Shown here in pieces: positions 30,206 to 39,462 of a stretch of 64,000 bases of DNA. The position numbers and the translations under genes were made by a program. Positions within the stretch are counted from its first letter, which is position 1, and every line of letters begins with the position of its first letter. The stretch is from DATGKG01 sp963851325 (GTDB lineage: Bacteria; Desulfobacterota; Binatia; Binatales; Binataceae), in the NCBI GenBank assembly GCA_963851325.1, contig CAWKOR010000001.1, positions 2,728,001 to 2,792,000 on the forward strand. Reading direction: 5' to 3'. The notes under the pieces were generated by a model. That model was given only the letters and a program-made list of their open reading frames with translations. It ran no database searches and had not been told where the DNA came from.

Positions 30206-30395
30206 GATACGCGCATTTAACCGCTGAGCGACTGGCGATCAAGGAGTGGTTCGCGGCGGGTCGCACATCCGGGGTAGAAATCCAGCAAACACGCGCCAAA
30301 AAAGGCTCTGAATCAAGCGGATACGAGGTCGTCTAATTCATATTGCGCTCACTTGCGCACCTGGCAAGCAACTTCCACAAGGAGATCACCTACCC

Positions 30396-30758
30396 ATGAA
30401 AAGCTTGACCCGAGGATTTTCCATCGGCGCGATTAGCATTGTCGGACTTCTGACCATCGCGGGATGCAGTTCGCACGAAGAGAAAGTGACCCCGGTTCCC
30501 CCTCCGCCCCAGGTCATCGTGCAACCCGCGCCGGTAGTCATGAACCCGCCGCCTCCGAAGGCGGTCACCGAAAAAACTACCACCGAGCGCTCGGTAAACG
30601 ATGCGGTCGATGCGAACAACGCCGGCAACACCTCACAGCAGCGGACCTCCAGCTATCACAGCGAGTCCACCACGGTGACGCCCGCAGCGCCCCCGCCCCC
30701 GGCGAATGAGACAACGACCACGACCTATCAGAAGAAAACTTACGAAACGAATTACTAG
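30396..30758 (+). CDS. Proline/threonine-rich small lipoprotein
   Basis: A 120-residue product with AAGGAG upstream. The signal SIVGLLTIAGC ends at a lipobox Cys, followed by a low-complexity Pro-rich part (TPVPPPPQVIVQPAP) and a Thr/Tyr-rich tail (TTTTTYQKKTYETNY). Probably an envelope lipoprotein of structural or unknown function. A large inverted repeat follows the stop codon. Confidence 0.7.
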   Translation: MKSLTRGFSIGAISIVGLLTIAGCSSHEEKVTPVPPPPQVIVQPAPVVMNPPPPKAVTEKTTTERSVNDAVDANNAGNTSQQRTSSYHSESTTVTPAAPPPPANETTTTTYQKKTYETNY

Positions 30759-30766
30759 GGTCGTCT

Positions 30767-30806
30767 GACGAAGGCGGAAGGAGCCTGGTACCCTTCCGCC
30801 TTCGTC
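30767..30806 (+). terminator. 15-bp inverted repeat after lipoprotein gene
   Basis: A perfect stem GACGAAGGCGGAAGG (30767-30781) with CCTTCCGCCTTCGTC (30792-30806) and a 10-nt loop starts 8 bp after the stop. No T-run follows, so it may act as a barrier or stabiliser; the next gene starts 20 bp later. Confidence 0.55.
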
Positions 30807-30825
30807 GGTGAGGGAGATTATCGCG

Positions 30826-31278
30826 ATGTTCCCGCCGTATAAGTCCATCGCAATAGCGTCTGGTATGGCTCTCGTGACAGCTATGAGCGTCGGCCGCACT
30901 GGCGCTCAAGAACTAAGAACTCACATCGTTGGAAATGCCGTGGCGCAGAATCAGGCCGCGCAGGCACCAGTAAATTCCGCGGTGAAAATCAGCCATTCGT
31001 CGGTTTCGCTGGAAAAAGACAGTGCTTCGAGCGTCGGCCATCATCATTACAATTCCGACGCCGAACGCGCGCAAGATGACCTGCTGATTACCGAGGTCAA
31101 AAGCGTGCTCGCGAAAAACGGTATATCCAGCGGCTACCCGGTCCAGGTCGACGCCGACCACGGCACCGTGACGCTCAGTGGCGTCGTCGCATCAGCCGAA
31201 GATGTCAAGATCGCGGCAGAGGATGCAGCACGGGTGCACGGCGTGGTGGCGGTGAGGAATCTTCTTAGGCCGCACTAG
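30826..31278 (+). CDS. Exported BON-domain protein
   Basis: The 150-residue product from ATG 30826 (GGGAG upstream) has an N-terminal signal (KSIAIASGMALVTAMSVGRT) and one C-terminal BON domain at about 85-150: LITEVKSVLAKNGISSG, TVTLSGVVASAEDVKIA and GVVAVRNLL. BON domains bind phospholipids or other envelope surfaces and typify periplasmic OsmY-like proteins. Likely function in envelope maintenance, inferred from family. Confidence 0.82.
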   Translation: MFPPYKSIAIASGMALVTAMSVGRTGAQELRTHIVGNAVAQNQAAQAPVNSAVKISHSSVSLEKDSASSVGHHHYNSDAERAQDDLLITEVKSVLAKNGISSGYPVQVDADHGTVTLSGVVASAEDVKIAAEDAARVHGVVAVRNLLRPH

Positions 31279-31293
31279 GCGGCGCAACCGAAA

Positions 31294-31494
31294 CTACGAG
31301 ACCTTGTTGTCCAGGGGCTTGGTGTCTTCGGCTTTGACCACCGGCTTGGTTTCGGGCTCGTCGTTCATCGCCTTCTTGAAATCCTTGATGGCCTTGCCCA
31401 AAGCCCCGCCCACATCGCCAAGCTTGCTGGGTCCGAAGATGATCAGGATGATCACGAGCAGGACCAGCAAATGAGAGGGCGCAAAAAGATCCAT
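31294..31494 (-). CDS. tatA: Sec-independent protein translocase TatA/TatE
   Basis: A 66-residue protein with an N-terminal membrane helix (HLLVLLVIILIIFGPSKL), the hinge FGPSKLGDVGGALGKAIKDF typical of the TatA amphipathic helix, and an acidic/basic tail. TatA forms the pore for folded proteins with TatBC, whose genes are not in this window. Convergent with the BON gene. Confidence 0.9.
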   Translation of the reverse strand: MDLFAPSHLLVLLVIILIIFGPSKLGDVGGALGKAIKDFKKAMNDEPETKPVVKAEDTKPLDNKVS

Positions 31495-31778
31495 GATTTT
31501 CTCCGCTAGCTCAGGTTCGATTCTATAACGCGTTCGCGTTCATGCCAACCTGCCGATTTGCCCTGGCGCCCGCCGCGTCCTGGTTTCAGACGCCATGGCA
31601 TGCATGTGAAAAGGAACTTCCCAGCGCTCTTGCCTCGTTGTAGGGCATTCTATACTCATAGTAGAGAAGCTCGTTCGGCAGAAACTCGCATGGGATTCCG
31701 CCAGCCCGAGCCGGGCAAGCCGCTGGACCACCCTTTCGGCGGCCTGTCCTCCTGACAACTTTCAGGGAGGCTGCACTT

Positions 31779-31988
31779 ATGAGTCTACATCAGAGTTCCG
31801 GCCACGCGACCCCTGACCGCCGCAAGGTGTGGGAAGAGTTTCGCAACGACCGACAAACCCTGGCCGTGCTCAGGGTAACTTCCGACGAGGTCGAGCGGCT
31901 CCACACGGTTTTCATGTTGAGTCGATTTACCGAGAAACGCCAACTGATCGACGCGCTCAATCGCATCCGCTGCGGATCGCGACGCTGA
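31779..31988 (+). CDS. Small hypothetical protein
   Basis: A 69-residue frame with GGGAGG eight bases upstream of its ATG. The sequence (MSLHQSSGHATPDRRKVWEE, VTSDEVERLHTVFMLSRFTE) is charged and probably helical. No family recognised; the good ribosome-binding site is the main support. Confidence 0.45.
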   Translation: MSLHQSSGHATPDRRKVWEEFRNDRQTLAVLRVTSDEVERLHTVFMLSRFTEKRQLIDALNRIRCGSRR

Positions 31989-32160
31989 ATCGAAAGCCGA
32001 CCGGATTCGTCCAGCAGCATCCGAAATCGGCTCACTTCACCGTTAACACGGCGAGCAAGCATCGGGCTTCGACTCGCCGTCTGCATTTTCCGGATTGGAA
32101 ATTCCACGGCATTCGTGCTGATCTCGCGAGGTAATCTCTAGTGCTGCCGCAGGTGCACGA

Positions 32161-33324
32161 ATGCCAGGTTCCGAAAACCGAATCCTGACTACTCACGCGG
32201 GAAGTCTCCCGCGCCCGAAGGAACTCGCGGAAATGCTCGGGCGCAAGAGCCGCCACGAGTCCGTGGATGAGGAAGCGCTCGAACAACTGATCGCAGATTC
32301 GACCAAGCGTGTCATCGCGCGCCAGCTCGAATGCGGGATCGATATCGGCAACAATGGCGAACAATCGCGCGAGAGCTTCTTCACCTATGTGCAGCACCGG
32401 ATGTCGGGATTCTCGGGCAAGAGTCAGCGGCCGTTCATGAGCGATCTGATTCGGTACCCCGGCTATCTCGCATTCATGGGACGCGACACCGCCCGGATGC
32501 AGGTCGATCTGATGCATGCGCCACAGGCGACCGGCGACATCCGCTATACCGGCCTCGATGCGGTGAAGAAGGAATGCGACGACTTCCGCCGCGCCCTCGA
32601 CGAGCAGAAGTCCCACTTCGTCGAGCCCTTCATGACTGCGGCCTCGCCCGGAATCGTTGCGGCCGCCATGCTCAATGCGCACTACCCGAGCATCCGCGAA
32701 TACGTGATGGCGCTCGGCGCGGCCTTCAAGACCGAATACCAGACCATCGTCAATGCCGGCTTCGCGCTTCAGATCGATGCTCCTGACCTGGCGATGGAAC
32801 GTCACACCAGCTATGCAGGAAAGCCGCTGAAGGAGTTTCTCGATTTTGTCGATGTCGTGATAGCCGCGATCAACAGCGCCATCGCGGGACTGCCGAAAGA
32901 TCGGATCCGGCTCCATGTGTGCTGGGGCAACTATGAAGGTCCGCACACCGATGACGTGCCGCTGGAAGAGATCATCGAGCATCTTTACGCTGCCGAGGTC
33001 AGTGCGCTGATGCTCTCGATGGCGAATCCGCGCCACGAGCACGAGTACCATTCGCTGCAGCGGCATCATTTGCCCGCGGGCATGAACCTGATCGTCGGCG
33101 CCATCGATTCGACTACCAACTACGTCGAACATCCCGAGGTCGTCGCCGATCGAATCGAGCGGGCCGCGCGAGCGGTTGGAGATCCTCGCCGCGTGATGGC
33201 GGGGACCGATTGCGGCTTCGACACCAGCGCGGGATTCGGCTCGGTGGCCGATGATCTGGTGTGGGAAAAATTGCGCGCGCTATCCGACGGCGCGGCCATC
33301 GCCAGCCGCCGCCTTTTCGGTTAG
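32161..33324 (+). CDS. Cobalamin-independent methionine synthase-like (MetE C-terminal/UROD superfamily) protein
   Basis: A 387-residue single barrel starting ILTTHAGSLPRPKELAEM. The zinc-site elements of the MetE C-domain are visible: RIRLHVCWGNYEGPH (His and Cys), a Glu on the following segment, and RVMAGTDCGFDTSAGFG (second Cys). It lacks the MetE N-terminal half, so it belongs with stand-alone methyltransferase or epoxyalkane:coenzyme M transferase-like enzymes that activate a thiol with zinc. Acceptor and donor are unknown. The following SDR gene begins 10 bp after its stop. Confidence 0.85.
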   Translation: MPGSENRILTTHAGSLPRPKELAEMLGRKSRHESVDEEALEQLIADSTKRVIARQLECGIDIGNNGEQSRESFFTYVQHRMSGFSGKSQRPFMSDLIRYPGYLAFMGRDTARMQVDLMHAPQATGDIRYTGLDAVKKECDDFRRALDEQKSHFVEPFMTAASPGIVAAAMLNAHYPSIREYVMALGAAFKTEYQTIVNAGFALQIDAPDLAMERHTSYAGKPLKEFLDFVDVVIAAINSAIAGLPKDRIRLHVCWGNYEGPHTDDVPLEEIIEHLYAAEVSALMLSMANPRHEHEYHSLQRHHLPAGMNLIVGAIDSTTNYVEHPEVVADRIERAARAVGDPRRVMAGTDCGFDTSAGFGSVADDLVWEKLRALSDGAAIASRRLFG

Positions 33325-33334
33325 CCGCGCCTCC

Positions 33335-34210
33335 ATGGCAACGAAGCAATCGGCCAACGTACAATGGATTTCCGGGAAGTCCTGCATGATCACCGGCGCG
33401 ACGTCAGGCCTCGGACGCGCCACTGCGCTAGAGCTGAGCCGGATGGGCGCCCGGCTGGTCCTGGTCTGCCGCAATCGCGAGCGCGGCCAGGACCTGCTGC
33501 GGGAAATTCAGCGCGCAGGAAATTCGGATGTCGATTTGATGATCGCCGACCTCGAATCGCAGGCACAGATTCGCAAGCTGGCAGCCGATTTTCTTTCGAC
33601 CCCAAAGCCGCTGCATGTGCTGATCAACAACGCCGGCGTGTTCAACCTCAAGCGCAAACTGACCAGCGATGGCCTCGAGGAGGTATTCGCGGTCAACCAC
33701 CTCGCGTACTTCATGCTCACGCTGCTGTTGCTCGATCGGATCAAGGAGAGCGCGCCCGCGCGCATCATCAATATCGCGTCCGACCTGCATAAACGCGCGA
33801 CGCTCAGATTCGACGACCTCGGTGGCGAGCGCTCCTACGGCGGAATGAGTTCCTACGGACAGTCGAAGCTGGCGAATGTCGTGTTCACCTACGAACTCGC
33901 GCGCCGCCTCGCGGGTACCGGCGTCACGGTGAATTGCGTGCATCCGGGTGCCGTCGCGACCAACCTCGCGAGCAACAATGGCGCGCTGGCGACGGTGGTA
34001 TGGAAGCTGATCGGCCCGTTCATGAAATCATCGGAGAATGGCGCGCGCACGCAAATCTACCTCGCCTCGTCGCCCGAGGTCGCCGGCATTACCGGGAAAT
34101 ACTTCATCGATTCGAAAGAAGCGCGCTCATCGGCCGAGTCGCACGACCCGGATATCGGGCGCCGATTGTGGGAAGTCAGCGCGCAGATGACCGGTCTGCC
34201 CGCGGCGTGA
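33335..34210 (+). CDS. SDR family oxidoreductase
   Basis: A 291-residue short-chain dehydrogenase from ATG 33335. The NAD(P) site is TGATSGLGRATALEL, the cofactor-specificity region LVLVCRNRERGQ suggests NADPH, and NNAGVFN and the catalytic SSYGQSKLAN (Tyr-x3-Lys) are intact. It resembles the retinol dehydrogenase/WW-domain oxidoreductase-like group. It lies 10 bp downstream of the methionine synthase-like gene and is probably co-transcribed with it and the methyltransferase. Confidence 0.9.
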   Translation: MATKQSANVQWISGKSCMITGATSGLGRATALELSRMGARLVLVCRNRERGQDLLREIQRAGNSDVDLMIADLESQAQIRKLAADFLSTPKPLHVLINNAGVFNLKRKLTSDGLEEVFAVNHLAYFMLTLLLLDRIKESAPARIINIASDLHKRATLRFDDLGGERSYGGMSSYGQSKLANVVFTYELARRLAGTGVTVNCVHPGAVATNLASNNGALATVVWKLIGPFMKSSENGARTQIYLASSPEVAGITGKYFIDSKEARSSAESHDPDIGRRLWEVSAQMTGLPAA

Positions 34211-34244
34211 AAATCGATCCGCCGAGGCCTAAGATGAAGGAGCT

Positions 34245-34931
34245 ATGGCGGATGAAGCGCGCATCGAGGTCATCGATACTCGCGAGGGATACGATCGCTG
34301 GTCGGATCTTTACGATCTCGACGGCAACCCGCTGATCGCGCTCGAAGAGAAGTACTTTCCCGAAATTCTTGGCGAGGTGCGCGGGCTTACGGTGGCCGAT
34401 ATCGGATGCGGCACCGGGCGGCACTCCTCGCGGCTTGCGAGCAGCGGGGCTCGCGTGGTGGCGCTCGATTTTTCCACCGGCATGATGCGCAAAGCGCGCG
34501 AAAAGTTCGCCGCCGAGCATATCGCGTTTGCGATCGCCGATATTTCGCGCAGCCTGCCGATTCGCGATCGCCGCTTCGATCGCGTCATCTGTTGTCTCGT
34601 CCTCGATCACATTCACGATGTGGCCGGCCTGTTCAGAGAACTTAAGCGCATCTGCCGTCCGGATGGCTTCATTGCAATATCGGCGATGCATCCGGCCATG
34701 ATGCTGCGCAACGTGCAGGCCCAGTTTCACGATCTCGAAAGTGGAGCTACGGTGCGCCCGCGCAGCGCACCTAACCAGATTAGCGACTACGTCAATGCGA
34801 CGACGACAGCCGCTCTGCGCATCGATCACATGAGCGAACACGCCATCGATGCCGAGGTGGCCGGCAATTTCCCTCGCGCGATGAAGTACCTCGGCTGGCC
34901 GGGGTTGTTGTTGCTGCGTCTGTGCCCGTGA
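34245..34931 (+). CDS. Class I SAM-dependent methyltransferase
   Basis: A 228-residue enzyme with AAGGAG before the ATG. Motif I is VADIGCGTGRHSSRL, followed by VALDFSTGMMRKAREKF, and the post-I region FDRVICCLVLDHIHD. The fold is of the UbiE/Methyltransf_11 type acting on small molecules. The acceptor is unknown. It lies 34 bp after the SDR gene in the same direction. Confidence 0.87.
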   Translation: MADEARIEVIDTREGYDRWSDLYDLDGNPLIALEEKYFPEILGEVRGLTVADIGCGTGRHSSRLASSGARVVALDFSTGMMRKAREKFAAEHIAFAIADISRSLPIRDRRFDRVICCLVLDHIHDVAGLFRELKRICRPDGFIAISAMHPAMMLRNVQAQFHDLESGATVRPRSAPNQISDYVNATTTAALRIDHMSEHAIDAEVAGNFPRAMKYLGWPGLLLLRLCP

Positions 34932-35071
34932 GGCCTCCTGATACGGCGTCGCTTGACTGGCCTTTGACAGGCTATTCTCTCCTATAGCGACATTACATAT
35001 CGATGGCGCGCCTGCCCGAGCCTGTTTAGAATGACGACACGGACACCGGGGGATTCGCCCGAAGACCTGAC

Positions 35072-37225
35072 ATGAAGGCCGGAAGAGAATTTTTCAACCT
35101 TTATAATCACGACCTGATTCGCCTGGCCGTTGCCACTCCGGCGGTTCGTGTAGCGGATCCCGCCTTCAATGGCGAGCAGACGCTCGCGCTGATTCGCAAG
35201 GCCGGCGATCGGAAAGCCGCGCTCGTCCTGTTTCCGGAACTGGGACTCTCGGCTTACACCTGCGACGATCTTTTTCAGCAGCGCGTGGTACTCGATGCTT
35301 GCCGCGCGGCGTTGGAGCGAATCGTCGAATCAACACGCCAGGTGCCGATCGTGAGCGTAATCGGCTTGCCGCTCGAAGTTGGGAATCTCCTGTTCAACTG
35401 CGCGGCGGTGATTTCACGCGGGCGGATTCTCGGGGTAGTTCCAAAGACCTACTTGCCCGGATATCGCGAATTTTACGAGGTGCGCCAGTTCACCCCCGGT
35501 ACCACGGCAACGCAGGATCACATCGATCTCGCGGGCCAACATGGAATTCCGTTCGGCGGCCGCATCCTGTTCCGATGCGAGGAACTCCGCGACTTCATTT
35601 TTCATATCGAGATTTGCGAGGACCTGTGGGTGCCGATTCCTCCGTCTTCGTACGCAGCGCTGGCAGGCGCCACGGTGCTCCTTAACCTCTCCGCCTCCAA
35701 CATCACGGTGGGCAAAGCCGATTTTCGTCATACCCTGGTCGCCAGCCAGTCGGCGCGATGCCTCGCGTCTTATCTCTACTCGGCGTCTGGGCCCGGCGAG
35801 TCGACCACCGACCTCGCGTGGGATGGCCAGGCGTTGATCGCCGAAAACGGCAACCTCATCGCCCACTCGCGGCGCTTTGCCGATGAGCCGCAGGTGATCT
35901 GTGCCGAGATCGACCTGGAGCGGCTGGCGCAGGAGCGGATGCGGCAGAACAGCTTCGCCGAGAACGTCCGCCTCGAGCACGATCGCATCAGACAGTTCCG
36001 AACGGTGGATTTTTCCGCCGAGCCACGCAGCGTTGGACGCCTGCTTCCGGAACGCGTCTACGAGCGCTTTCCGTATGTTCCCTCCGATCCGTCGCGGCGC
36101 GACGAGCGATGCTCCGAGGTCTACGAGATTCAGGTCCAGGGCCTCGCCACGCGGCTGCGCGCGACCGGCATCAAGCGCGTGGTCATCGGGGTCTCAGGCG
36201 GTCTCGATTCGACTCATGCGCTGCTGGTATGTGCGCAAGCGATGGATCGGCTGCGCTATCCGCGGAGCAACATTCTTGCCTACACAATGCCGGGATTTGC
36301 TACCAGTAAGCGCACACTGGAGCAGGCGCGCCGCCTGATGGATGCGATCGGTTGCGAAGCGCACGAAATGGATATCCGCCCGAGCGCGCTTCAAATGCTC
36401 AAGGATATCGAGCATCCGTACTTCGAGGGGCGGCCGGTTTACGACATCACCTTCGAAAACGTGCAGGCGGGCGAGCGCACCAGTCATCTGTTCCGCCTCG
36501 CGAATCTTTACGGCGGGCTGGTCGTCGGAACCGGCGATCTGAGCGAGTTGGCGCTGGGATGGTGCACCTACGGCGTCGGCGATCACATGTCGCACTACGC
36601 GGTGAATGCGAGCGTGCCGAAGACGCTCATCCAGCACATCATCAGATGGGTAGCATCGACCAATCGACTCGGCGACGAGGCCTCTGCGGTGCTCAGCGAC
36701 ATCGTGGAGACGCCGATCAGTCCCGAGCTGGTTCCCGCCGGCGAGGAAGTCGGCGCGACCCCGTTCCAGGACACCGAGGCGATGCTGGGTCCGTACGAGC
36801 TGCACGATTTCTTTCTCTACTACACCCTGCGCTTCGGCTATCCGCCCTCGAAGATCGCCTTCCTCGCGTATGCGGCGTGGCATGATCCGACCCGCGGCGC
36901 GTGGCCCGATATTCCGCCGGCGTCGCGCAACCGCTACGACATCGGCGAGATCAAGAAGCATCTGCGGACTTTCCTGCAGCGATTCTTCAAGCTCAGTCAG
37001 TACAAGCGCAGCGCGATTCCTAACGCGCCCAAAGTGGGTTCGGGCGGCTCGCTATCGCCGCGCGGGGATTGGCGTGCGCCCAGCGACGGCGATGCAACCA
37101 CATGGTTGAGCGAGCTGGAGGTCGTCCCAGAGCGTTCGGCGCCCGCGCTTATCAAAGGCAAGCGCAGCGGATTGGTCTCGCGTGAGCTGTCGCAACGGCG
37201 GCGCAATTCGCGCCCGGCCGACTGA
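35072..37225 (+). CDS. nadE: Glutamine-dependent NAD+ synthetase
   Basis: A 717-residue two-domain enzyme. The N-terminal nitrilase-type glutaminase has its Glu-Lys-Cys triad in FPELGLSAYTCDDL, VPKTYLPGYREFYE and C182 (FHIEICEDLWVP). The C-terminal synthetase begins near 350 and has the P-loop VSGGLDSTHALL (S375-S380) plus GTGDLSELALGW. It converts deamido-NAD to NAD using glutamine and ATP. The length matches the large glutamine-dependent class rather than the short ammonia-dependent one. Apparently monocistronic. Confidence 0.95.
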   Translation: MKAGREFFNLYNHDLIRLAVATPAVRVADPAFNGEQTLALIRKAGDRKAALVLFPELGLSAYTCDDLFQQRVVLDACRAALERIVESTRQVPIVSVIGLPLEVGNLLFNCAAVISRGRILGVVPKTYLPGYREFYEVRQFTPGTTATQDHIDLAGQHGIPFGGRILFRCEELRDFIFHIEICEDLWVPIPPSSYAALAGATVLLNLSASNITVGKADFRHTLVASQSARCLASYLYSASGPGESTTDLAWDGQALIAENGNLIAHSRRFADEPQVICAEIDLERLAQERMRQNSFAENVRLEHDRIRQFRTVDFSAEPRSVGRLLPERVYERFPYVPSDPSRRDERCSEVYEIQVQGLATRLRATGIKRVVIGVSGGLDSTHALLVCAQAMDRLRYPRSNILAYTMPGFATSKRTLEQARRLMDAIGCEAHEMDIRPSALQMLKDIEHPYFEGRPVYDITFENVQAGERTSHLFRLANLYGGLVVGTGDLSELALGWCTYGVGDHMSHYAVNASVPKTLIQHIIRWVASTNRLGDEASAVLSDIVETPISPELVPAGEEVGATPFQDTEAMLGPYELHDFFLYYTLRFGYPPSKIAFLAYAAWHDPTRGAWPDIPPASRNRYDIGEIKKHLRTFLQRFFKLSQYKRSAIPNAPKVGSGGSLSPRGDWRAPSDGDATTWLSELEVVPERSAPALIKGKRSGLVSRELSQRRRNSRPAD

Positions 37226-37548
37226 AAGCAGAACCACTCTCAGTCAACTCGCGGCATCCAGCTTGTGAGGTCCGCGCGCGGAAACCCTTGCCGACGCGAA
37301 GTCAACTAATTCCCTGGTTTTGGCTGACAATCCACGAAAATCGCTTACGATGCCATCTCCCAGTCATCTTTTTTCGCGCACAAATATCAGTAATATGTCT
37401 TTGCCTAGTTGATCCAAGCGGTCCTATAGTTTGATAGGCGCGCTTGAAGGTCTAATGGGCATTTTGAGGCGGCCGATGACCGCGGGGGCAAGAGTTTTGG
37501 GCGGTTTGCTTCGGGGCAGCCTGAGCCAAGCGCATTTGCATCATAAAG
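37226..37548. other. Intergenic region upstream of TetR gene
   Basis: This 323-bp stretch is less G+C-rich in its middle (37300-37450) than its surroundings. It probably holds the TetR promoter; a weak candidate is TTGATC, 17 bp, TGATAG near 37408-37436. I see no gene, repeat or structured RNA. Confidence 0.35.
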
Positions 37549-38184
37549 TTGACCAAGAAGACCAAAACTCCTCGGGTGGAGCTGACACGCCGTCGTCGCC
37601 GTAAGCCGGAGGCCGCCGAAACGGAAATTCTCGATGCCGCCGAGAGTTTCCTGCGACAGTTCCCGTATCGAGAAATGACCGTGGACGACGTGATGTCGCG
37701 GACCGGCCTCTCTCGTCCTTCCTTCTACGAGTACTTTCGCGATCGCAGTCATCTAATCATCAAGTTGTCCGAACGCATAAACACCCAAAACCAGGTGCTC
37801 GCCGACCGGTGGTTCACCCACCCGGATCCGGTCGAAGGTCTTCGGCATTCGACGCGTGAGCTGGTCCAATGGTATGTCACTCACGGACACCTGCTGCGCG
37901 CGATGTCGGACGCCGCCCACAGTGACGAAATAGTCGAAGCCAGCTACCGCGCGGCCTTTGAGTCAGTGATCGATGCGACTGCCGAACGGATTCGGGAGTT
38001 TATCAGCAACGGTTCGACGGCACTGCCAGGTCTCGATCCGCGAGAGGTCGCCTCCGCGCTACTGTGGATGAATGAACGATTCATGATCGAAAGACTGGGC
38101 CGGCGGCCGCAGGCCGACCCCGAGGTGGTCATCGAGACCCTGGTGGCGATTTGGATGCGCGTGCTCCATGGTGTTGCGCGGTAG
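37549..38184 (+). CDS. TetR/AcrR family transcriptional regulator
   Basis: A 211-residue regulator from a TTG start. The N-terminal helix-turn-helix is clear (EILDAAESFLRQFPYREMTV, DVMSRTGLSRPSFYEYFRDR), followed by an all-helical ligand domain. It may control the following M20 peptidase gene (48 bp gap, same direction) or act on the TAAACG-type palindrome elsewhere; neither is shown by the sequence. Confidence 0.88.
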   Translation: MTKKTKTPRVELTRRRRRKPEAAETEILDAAESFLRQFPYREMTVDDVMSRTGLSRPSFYEYFRDRSHLIIKLSERINTQNQVLADRWFTHPDPVEGLRHSTRELVQWYVTHGHLLRAMSDAAHSDEIVEASYRAAFESVIDATAERIREFISNGSTALPGLDPREVASALLWMNERFMIERLGRRPQADPEVVIETLVAIWMRVLHGVAR

Positions 38185-38231
38185 CGCGCGATATCCTTCC
38201 AGCGTAAATCCTTACTTCAGGTAGGCGCGTT

Positions 38232-39423
38232 ATGGCGGATTATCTGTACGATACCATCCGCCGCCTGATTGCGTTCGACACCGTCAGCGCGAATAGCAAC
38301 CTCGAGGCGGCGCAATTCCTCGCCGATCGGCTCCAGAGCGCCGGTTTCAAGACCACTTTTCAAAAGGTCGAAATTTCCGGGGTTCCGCATGCCAACCTGA
38401 TCGCGTGGGCCGGCCCACCGGTTCGCGATGGGCTGATGATCTCGGGCCATATCGATACCGTGCCTTTCGAGGGTCAGCCGGGATGGACCCGCGACCCGCT
38501 AAAGGCGGATCTCGATGGCGATCGCCTTTATGGGCGCGGCACCAGCGACATGAAGGGCTTCCTCGCGCAATGTATAGACGCCGCGGCCAAGCTGGAAAAG
38601 AACACGCTCCGCCGCCCCCTGGTCTTCGTCTTTACTGCCGATGAAGAAGTGGGTTGTCGCGGGGCCGAGCTCGTCGGCCCCCAGTTGGCCGGCACTGCTG
38701 CGCGATCTTCCGATGCCGGGTTTGTGCTGGATCGGCGAACCTACCTCATACGGAATCTGCCATGCCCACAAGAGCATCGGCTCGTTTGAGGTCAAGGTGC
38801 AGGGGCGCGGTGGCCACAGCGGTGCGCCTGCCCAAGGCGTCAACGCTATCGCGGTGATGGGCAAGGTGATGGACGTGATCGGAAGGCTCCAGCAGGAACG
38901 CGCGACCTCGCGCAACGCGGAATTTGCCGAGACGTTTCCCCAGTCGCCGTACGATGTGTTGAACTTCGGCACTATCAGCGGCGGCCTCGCGCTCAACATG
39001 ATCGCTGAGGAGTGCAGGCTGCGAATCAGTTACCGCTCGCTGCCCCACGTCGACCCGCTCGAGCTCCATCGCGAGATCGAACGCCGCCTGAGTGAGATCG
39101 ATTCGCGCGACTGGGCGGGTGGCGAGCATCGCGCAAAGATCACCGTCGGACGTCCGCAAATTGTGCCGCCACTGCTATCAGCTCGAGGCACCGCACTGGA
39201 ACGCGCGCTCGCGGAAGTGACGGGCACAAAGACCTCGGGTGGCGCATCCTACGGCACCGACGGCGGACATTTTGCGCTCTCGGGAATCACCTCCCTGATC
39301 TGTGGACCCGGCGACTTCGACCAGGCCCATCAGCCCAATGAAAGCGTTGGGCGGCAGTTGTTCGAGCGCGGTCCCGAGATGATCCTGCGGGTCGTCGATC
39401 GAATGTGCGGCTCGGGCGCATGA
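38232..39423 (+). CDS. M20 family peptidase (acetylornithine deacetylase-like), one frameshift
   Basis: Two overlapping frames form one M20 metallopeptidase. Frame one from ATG 38232 includes SGHIDTVPFEG (metal His and Asp), GRGTSDMKG and FTADEEVGCRGAELVGPQLA. Near 38690 reading must move to ALLRDLPMPGLCWIGEPTSY, then GRGGHSGAPAQG (dimerisation lid) and TDGGHFALSGI to 39423. The span is 3n+1, consistent with one extra base at GCCGGCACTG. Related enzymes deacylate N-acyl amino acids, including N-acetylornithine. Without the shift the protein would be complete, at about 397 residues. Confidence 0.85.
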
Positions 39424-39462
39424 CGCCATTCCTCACCCGGCATAGAACGAGCCCGCCAGCGA

